Source: Alphaproteobacteria bacterium (GTDB taxonomy: Bacteria; Pseudomonadota; Alphaproteobacteria; Sneathiellales; Sneathiellaceae). From it: a stretch of 10,565 nt of DNA. The stretch lies in assembly GCA_006226265.1 (NCBI GenBank), contig SBHH01000041.1:1-10565 (forward strand), read 5' to 3'. Below the pieces are notes generated by a model. That model was not told the DNA's origin, did no database searches, and saw only the letters and a program-made list of their open reading frames with translations. Each line of letters opens with the position of its first letter. Position 1 is the first letter of the stretch. Both the position numbers and the translations under genes were made by a program. Below, in pieces: positions 6,855 to 10,565 of this stretch.

Positions 6855-7535
6855 TTAAAGCTTCAGTGCAGCGAGGACGCGAAGCGTCATTGCCTCGCAA
6901 TCCACACCGGCGAAGGGGATGGTATCGGAAAAGGCGGCTTCAAATTCAATCTCCAGCCGCTTCCTCAGTTCTCTCCGAGTCCGGAACAGACGCGATTTTA
7001 CCGTTGCCTCCCTGATCCGCAAGACATCGGCTGTTTCACTGACCGACATACCCTCGATTACACGAAGGATAAAAACTGACCGGAATTCCTCCGCAAGGTC
7101 GGCGAGCGCCTCCTTAAGGGAATGGGCAAATTGTTTGCGGGCGAGCGCTGTCTCCGGCGTACGGGATCCTTGCGCTGGCACAAAGTGAGAGTATGGGTCA
7201 TCCAGCATGGTGATATTCTGCTCCAGAAGATTTTCCCGCCGACGTTTCAACGTCCTCTGACGGTCGATTGCCGCATTATGGACGATCCGGGTCAGCCAGG
7301 TGGAGAGGCTCGAGTTGCCGACAAAATTTTCAAGGGAGGTAAAGGCTTTTAGATAGGCTTCCTGAACGACCTCTTCTGCATCCGCATGATTGCGTAACAC
7401 ACCCCAGGCAGCTCGAAAAAGACGCTGATTGTTACGGGTGGTAATGACGCGGATTGCGGCTGCCTCACGCCGCACTGCCCGAAGCACAAGCTCCGCATCG
7501 TCGATCGTTTCATAATTCACCGGTTCATGACGCAT
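6855..7535 (-). CDS. ECF-type RNA polymerase sigma factor
   Basis: This 226-aa protein is an extracytoplasmic-function (group IV) sigma-70 factor with region 2 at about 35-103 and region 4 at about 135-192. Region 2 shows HADAEEVVQEAYLKAF (50-65) and LSTWLTRIVHNAAIDRQR (77-94). Region 4 has the helix-turn-helix SVSETADVLRIREATVKSR. A tail of about 35 residues follows, ending FAGVDCEAMTLRVLAAL with one Cys (213). No membrane anti-sigma gene is adjacent. The ATG at 7535 has AAAAAGGAA about 9 nt upstream. It is the first gene after an 85-bp gap carrying an ECF promoter and is followed closely by four co-directional genes. It probably activates its own operon, possibly in response to envelope, metal or oxidative stress; the stimulus is inference. 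Confidence 0.95.
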   Translation of the reverse strand: MRHEPVNYETIDDAELVLRAVRREAAAIRVITTRNNQRLFRAAWGVLRNHADAEEVVQEAYLKAFTSLENFVGNSSLSTWLTRIVHNAAIDRQRTLKRRRENLLEQNITMLDDPYSHFVPAQGSRTPETALARKQFAHSLKEALADLAEEFRSVFILRVIEGMSVSETADVLRIREATVKSRLFRTRRELRKRLEIEFEAAFSDTIPFAGVDCEAMTLRVLAALKL

Positions 7536-7559
7536 GGCTATCGTTCCTTTTTGCCCGAT

Positions 7560-7586
7560 TAGACGTCACGAGGCGGAAAAGGTTCC
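7560..7586 (-). promoter_or_regulatory. ECF-type promoter of the sigma factor operon
   Basis: On the minus strand the sequence reads GGAACC (7586-7581), a 15-bp spacer, then CGTCTA (7565-7560). This is very close to the consensus ECF promoter (GGAAC, about 15-17 bp, CGTC/TCTA). It lies in the gap ahead of the ECF sigma gene; transcription would start near 7553 and leave a short leader with the ribosome binding site AAGGAA. Other GGAAC sites checked by eye in the window lack a correctly spaced CGTC. An autoregulated promoter is typical of ECF sigma genes. A 5-bp inverted repeat TCCGT/ACGGA lies just upstream at 7590-7607. Confidence 0.75.
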
Positions 7587-7620
7587 CGATCCGTCAAAAA
7601 TAACGGAAATCTTATATGGA

Positions 7621-8802
7621 TCAGCCCGCCCTCGGTGCAAAAAGCAATCCGCCAAAAAAAATTACGAAGCCGAGAAAAGCAAATGTCCATGCGAAGGACG
7701 CGAGTTCGAGAAACGACGCCATCTGTCCCGGAAACAAAGCCGCAACAATCCGTGCGAGGGCAGCAATCCAGATAGAAGAAAGGATCAATTTGGCTCCGAA
7801 TCCTGCCTTCAGCGCCTGCCCGGTATGGCCAAGGGTAGCACGGATCATGACCGAAAGCGTCATGGAACCGATGGCACCGGCGCCAAGCGCATGTGTCCCC
7901 GCCACGGCAGGCACGTCCTCGGGGATGAAGTTGGAAAGACCGAGCAGAATTAAACCGGCAGGAACGAAAAAATAGCTCACATGCAGAATGGCCACAAGAA
8001 AGTCTCCGCTGGTCCGGTCCCCCGCCCAGCGCGCAAGTCGGGCAAACTGCAGAATTCCCGCAGCCAGCAAGAAAAAGCCAAGCCAGCGAGCCTCCTGGAC
8101 AACAACCCAGCCTGCAAGCGCCAAAATGCTGACCAGAATAGAAAATATGTCGAATTTTCCAAACGGAATTGGCAGGCGGCCTTGACTTTTCCGGACAAGA
8201 CTGTTCCGGGTAAAGCTGGGAATGATCCGTCCGCCGATCAGCATGATCAGGATAATCGCTGTCGCCATGCCGAGCCGGCGACTGAGATCGCTGATACCGG
8301 AAAAATGTACCTCCAGATGAAAAACAATATCAGCAATCCAGAATAGAACCAGCGGGAGAAGCACCTTCAAATTGCGCCAGTTTTGTCCCGAAATCACCTC
8401 CTTGGCGATTACAAAGACGATCGCTGTCAGGAACGCGAGGTCAAGGATCATGGTAACGATCCAGCCTAGGGGCACAGAGAAAGTGACGGCCAGACGTCCT
8501 GCAATCCATAGCAGTACAAGAAAAAGCAAGGGATTTCCCTGGATCGGCATGCGACCGGTCCAGTTCGGCACGGCCGTAAACAAAAACCCTGCGAGAACCG
8601 CCGCAAGATATCCGAACAGAATTTCATGCAAATGCCAGTCTACCGGCGCGAACAGGGTAGGAAGCGTCAGCACGCCATAATATTGCGGTAGCCAGAACAG
8701 CATGGAAGTCCCGGCAAAGAGCGCAGCAAGAAAGAAAAAGGGCCGGAAACCGTAGCTCAGGATAGCCGGTCCCTGATAGGCACGAAGCCGTGGAATAGCC
8801 AT
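7621..8802 (-). CDS. NnrS-family polytopic membrane protein
   Basis: This 393-aa integral membrane protein has about 12 hydrophobic segments and belongs to the NnrS family, described as heme- and copper-containing membrane proteins linked to nitric oxide metabolism and NO tolerance. Family signatures are SYGFRPFF (16-23), DWHLHEILFGY (55-65), AVPNWTGR (77-84), GGRIIPSFTRN (190-200) and HALGAGAIGSMTLSVM (304-319). His57, His59, His162, His166, His274, His304 and His326 are candidate metal ligands. The ATG at 8802 has GGGGAG 9 nt upstream, and only 3 nt separate it from the DUF2189 stop, so the two are one operon. The NnrS-cbb3 neighbourhood fits a role in low-oxygen or NO-exposed respiration. 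The biochemical function of the family is not fully settled. Confidence 0.93.
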   Translation of the reverse strand: MAIPRLRAYQGPAILSYGFRPFFFLAALFAGTSMLFWLPQYYGVLTLPTLFAPVDWHLHEILFGYLAAVLAGFLFTAVPNWTGRMPIQGNPLLFLVLLWIAGRLAVTFSVPLGWIVTMILDLAFLTAIVFVIAKEVISGQNWRNLKVLLPLVLFWIADIVFHLEVHFSGISDLSRRLGMATAIILIMLIGGRIIPSFTRNSLVRKSQGRLPIPFGKFDIFSILVSILALAGWVVVQEARWLGFFLLAAGILQFARLARWAGDRTSGDFLVAILHVSYFFVPAGLILLGLSNFIPEDVPAVAGTHALGAGAIGSMTLSVMIRATLGHTGQALKAGFGAKLILSSIWIAALARIVAALFPGQMASFLELASFAWTFAFLGFVIFFGGLLFAPRAG

Positions 8803-8805
8803 CTT

Positions 8806-9594
8806 CTATCTCTCCCCACGCAAGCCCTTGTAGGCATGCCAGGTCGCATGTCCAACAAGCGGAAAGACGATCACGAGACCGAGGAGTCCAGTCAGCATGG
8901 ACAGCAGAAAGGCCATGAGAACGATAGCGCCCCAGGTCAGCATCACAGGCAGATTGTTCCAGACGATTGCCATACTGAGCCCCATCGCTGTCAGAGCGTC
9001 GGTCCGCTCGCTCAACAGCATCGGAATGGAAAAGACACTAATGGCGAAGGAAAAGGCCGCGAAAAGCCCGCCCACCAAACTGCCAGTGACCAAAAGAAAA
9101 ATTCCCGCCGGCGTTCCAAAAATCTGAACAATATGATCGATGCCCGGGAAAGGCAGCAGGCCGAAGAAAAGCGCATAGAGAAGCACCGCCGCGCGCATCC
9201 AAAGGAGCATGACAAGACAGAGCATCACGCCGATAAAGAGAATCTGCCCACCCGATCGCGGCTTCACGAAAATCATGCGGAGAAGCGAAAAGCCCGTCCC
9301 TTCGGAAATGCATCGGCTTTTCTCATAGAGCCCGATGGCCAGCGCTGGCCCCACCACCATAAATCCGGCGAGCGCGGGAAACAGGATATAATCGAGTGAA
9401 AAGGCAAACAGCCCGGCAATCACAAGTAGAGAGATCAGAAAGACGGCGATGCCATAGACGAAGCTCGTCAGAGGCCGGATCTTCATGTCATGCCAGCCCG
9501 CCTGCAGCCAGCCGAAGGCAGCGCTCCGGTGCAAATGCCGATTGAGCGACACTTCCGGCGGGAGCGGCGGGACTGTCTTCGGTATCCTGATCAT
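8806..9594 (-). CDS. DUF2189-like integral membrane protein
   Basis: This 262-aa protein has about six transmembrane segments (about 45-66, 70-90, 118-145, 165-192, 200-217 and 220-246) and a cytoplasm-like N-terminal stretch. The N-terminal pattern, in which AFGWLQAGWHDMKIRP leads into the first span, and the late SIPMLLSERTDALTAM (189-204) fit the DUF2189 family. Members of that family often sit beside cbb3 oxidase or NnrS genes; their function is unknown. The frame is open to 9681. I favour the ATG at 9594, which has AGGAG 9 nt upstream; the ATG at 9600 is only 3 nt from the same site. It lies between the 62-aa membrane protein and nnrS, and a role in assembly or protection of the oxidase is only an inference. 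Confidence 0.85.
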   Translation of the reverse strand: MIRIPKTVPPLPPEVSLNRHLHRSAAFGWLQAGWHDMKIRPLTSFVYGIAVFLISLLVIAGLFAFSLDYILFPALAGFMVVGPALAIGLYEKSRCISEGTGFSLLRMIFVKPRSGGQILFIGVMLCLVMLLWMRAAVLLYALFFGLLPFPGIDHIVQIFGTPAGIFLLVTGSLVGGLFAAFSFAISVFSIPMLLSERTDALTAMGLSMAIVWNNLPVMLTWGAIVLMAFLLSMLTGLLGLVIVFPLVGHATWHAYKGLRGER

Positions 9595-9623
9595 TTCCAT
9601 TCTCTCCTGATATGACGTTCTTT

Positions 9624-9635
9624 CCGGAATTCCGG
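9624..9635. promoter_or_regulatory. 12-bp perfect palindrome CCGGAATTCCGG
   Basis: The palindrome lies in the 43-bp gap between the 62-aa membrane protein stop and the DUF2189 start, 30-41 bp upstream of the latter. It has no loop, so it is not a terminator hairpin. It could be bound by a dimeric regulator, but no known operator (FNR/FixK TTGAT-N4-ATCAA, for example) matches it. Confidence 0.2.
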
Positions 9636-9637
9636 CC

Positions 9638-9826
9638 TCAGCAACCGGGCACCGCAGGCCGATACGAACCATCTGTTCCACCGGACGGCATCGCCATAAT
9701 CATACAATCGGGGTGAGTGCTGACCGCGACATAGACTAGATGTGCATTCGCAAGCAGTACGATGGCGATGCCGACAGCCACTAAAATCCAGACCGCAAAC
9801 TGGCGCTTTGCCGCTCTAACCGCCAT
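9638..9826 (-). CDS. Small single-span membrane protein overlapping ccoP
   Basis: This 62-aa protein has a basic N terminus (MAVRAAKRQ), one transmembrane helix at about 10-34 and a short tail with two cysteines, Cys41 (in HPDCM) and the C-terminal Cys62 (in PAVPGC). The ATG at 9826 lies inside the 3' end of ccoP, overlapping it by 11 nt, with AAGGGAGA as ribosome binding site, so translation is probably coupled. The same frame is open further upstream within ccoP, but that part is antisense to nothing useful and lacks a start with a binding site. The segment ANAHLVYVAVS faintly recalls the N-terminal region of FixH, but the protein is far too short to be FixH. A role in cbb3 oxidase assembly or stability is inferred from position only. 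Confidence 0.65.
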   Translation of the reverse strand: MAVRAAKRQFAVWILVAVGIAIVLLANAHLVYVAVSTHPDCMIMAMPSGGTDGSYRPAVPGC

Positions 9827-10565
9827 GCCCGTCTCCCTTTGTGTCGGTCTGCAAAGCAGCTTCTTTTTCAAGATCCAGCAAATAGAGCGTGAGAATCTTG
9901 CGGTCCACTTCCGGCAGGCGCCGTTCCCATGTTGGCATATGCCCCTTACGACCGCTCCAGACAGTTTCGAAGACCGTTTCCCGATCACCGCCATATATCC
10001 AGTGATCGTCCGTCAAATTCGGGGCGCCAGTCTCAATATTTCCTTTTGCATCCTCCCCATGACAAGCTGCGCAGTTTTCAAGGAAGACAGTCTTTCCTGC
10101 TTCACGCGCAACCGGCAATAGGGCGTTTCGAGCATCCGGCAGAGAGAGTGATCGGACATAATCGACGACTTTCAGAATATCGTCGCGCGGCAGCATCCGG
10201 TCCCGTCCGAAGGCAAGCATTTCGCTTACCCGGCTATCTTCATGAGCGGAATTGACCCCGACCCGGATGGTTTCCGCGATCGCAGCCGCCGTACCACCCC
10301 AGAGCCAGGCCTTGTCCGTCAGCGCCGGAAAGCCCGGGCCGCCGCCTGCCGTCTGGCCATGACAGGCGGCACAATTGTCAAGGAACAACCGGTGTCCCGT
10401 CTCCCGCACGATCCGCATAAGAGCCGGATCCGCCGCAATGGTCGCATATCCCTCCTCCACAATCCGTCTCGTCCATTCAGAGCGGTCCATAACCGCCTTC
10501 TCCACATCCGCTTCCACGCGAAGCTTCTGGTTCGTCGCAAGCAACCCTGGAGTATAGCTTCTACC
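9816..10565 (-). CDS. ccoP: cbb3-type cytochrome c oxidase subunit III, CcoP/FixP (5' truncated by window)
   Basis: The visible 249 codons are the periplasmic, di-heme part of CcoP, which passes electrons from soluble cytochrome c or the bc1 complex to the high-affinity cbb3 oxidase. Two CAACH heme sites are present (positions about 10359-10373 and 10059-10073). The first domain has the typical AWLWGG and a likely Met ligand in FGRDRMLPRDD. The second has GAPNLTDDHWIYGG and the Met ligand in GHMPTW. The frame stays open to the edge and reads SYTPGLLA just before an in-frame TTG at 10544, matching the segment that follows the CcoP membrane anchor. The true start is therefore outside the window and the TTG is not the start. 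The gene ends in TAG at 9816, overlapping the next gene. The other cco genes should lie to the right. Confidence 0.93.
   Translation of the reverse strand, partial: GRSYTPGLLATNQKLRVEADVEKAVMDRSEWTRRIVEEGYATIAADPALMRIVRETGHRLFLDNCAACHGQTAGGGPGFPALTDKAWLWGGTAAAIAETIRVGVNSAHEDSRVSEMLAFGRDRMLPRDDILKVVDYVRSLSLPDARNALLPVAREAGKTVFLENCAACHGEDAKGNIETGAPNLTDDHWIYGGDRETVFETVWSGRKGHMPTWERRLPEVDRKILTLYLLDLEKEAALQTDTKGDGHGG

Noticed and set aside
7590..7607. TCCGT-N8-ACGGA inverted repeat after nnrS as a terminator
   Set aside because: The stem is only 5 bp and no T run follows; it is noted only as a possible element next to the ECF promoter.
10542..10544. TTG as the start of ccoP
   Set aside because: The frame continues upstream to the window edge with CcoP-like residues, so the gene is truncated by the window rather than starting here.

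Overview
The window reads as a chromosomal segment of a moderately high-GC proteobacterium, most likely an alphaproteobacterium. The evidence is a FixP/CcoP-like cbb3 oxidase subunit, an ECF sigma factor under a GGAACC/CGTCTA promoter, dense co-directional genes with short gaps, and GGA/AGGAG-type ribosome binding sites. No rRNA, tRNA, insertion sequence, phage gene or CRISPR array was seen. The taxonomic call is inference.

Left part (1-4017), small-molecule catabolism: three plus-strand genes lie in close succession. They are a carboxymuconolactone decarboxylase-family protein without the AhpD CxxC, a LacI-family repressor with a TTG start, and a classical SDR oxidoreductase. A minus-strand family III (CaiB/BaiF) CoA transferase converges on them, with 27 bp between the stop codons. 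Together they look like a regulated pathway for an unidentified acid or CoA-thioester substrate. The substrate cannot be read from the sequence.

Boundary (4018-4228): a 211-bp, more AT-rich stretch without an established gene. It holds a 13-bp palindrome and a doubtful 43-codon ORF ahead of the CoA transferase.

Right part (4229-10565), all on the minus strand and therefore read from right to left: the 3' part of ccoP (cbb3 cytochrome c oxidase subunit III, cut by the window edge), a 62-aa single-span membrane protein overlapping the ccoP stop, a DUF2189 membrane protein and an NnrS-family membrane protein. After an 85-bp gap with a near-ideal ECF promoter comes an ECF sigma factor. It is followed at short spacing (25-49 bp) by a Tat-exported ferritin-like protein, a small exported class I cytochrome c, GTP cyclohydrolase I and a calcineurin-like metallophosphoesterase.

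The first group suggests microaerobic respiration plus nitric-oxide-linked physiology. The second looks like a self-activated envelope or redox stress operon run by its own sigma factor, with no recognisable anti-sigma gene in view. This cassette is the most interesting part of the window.
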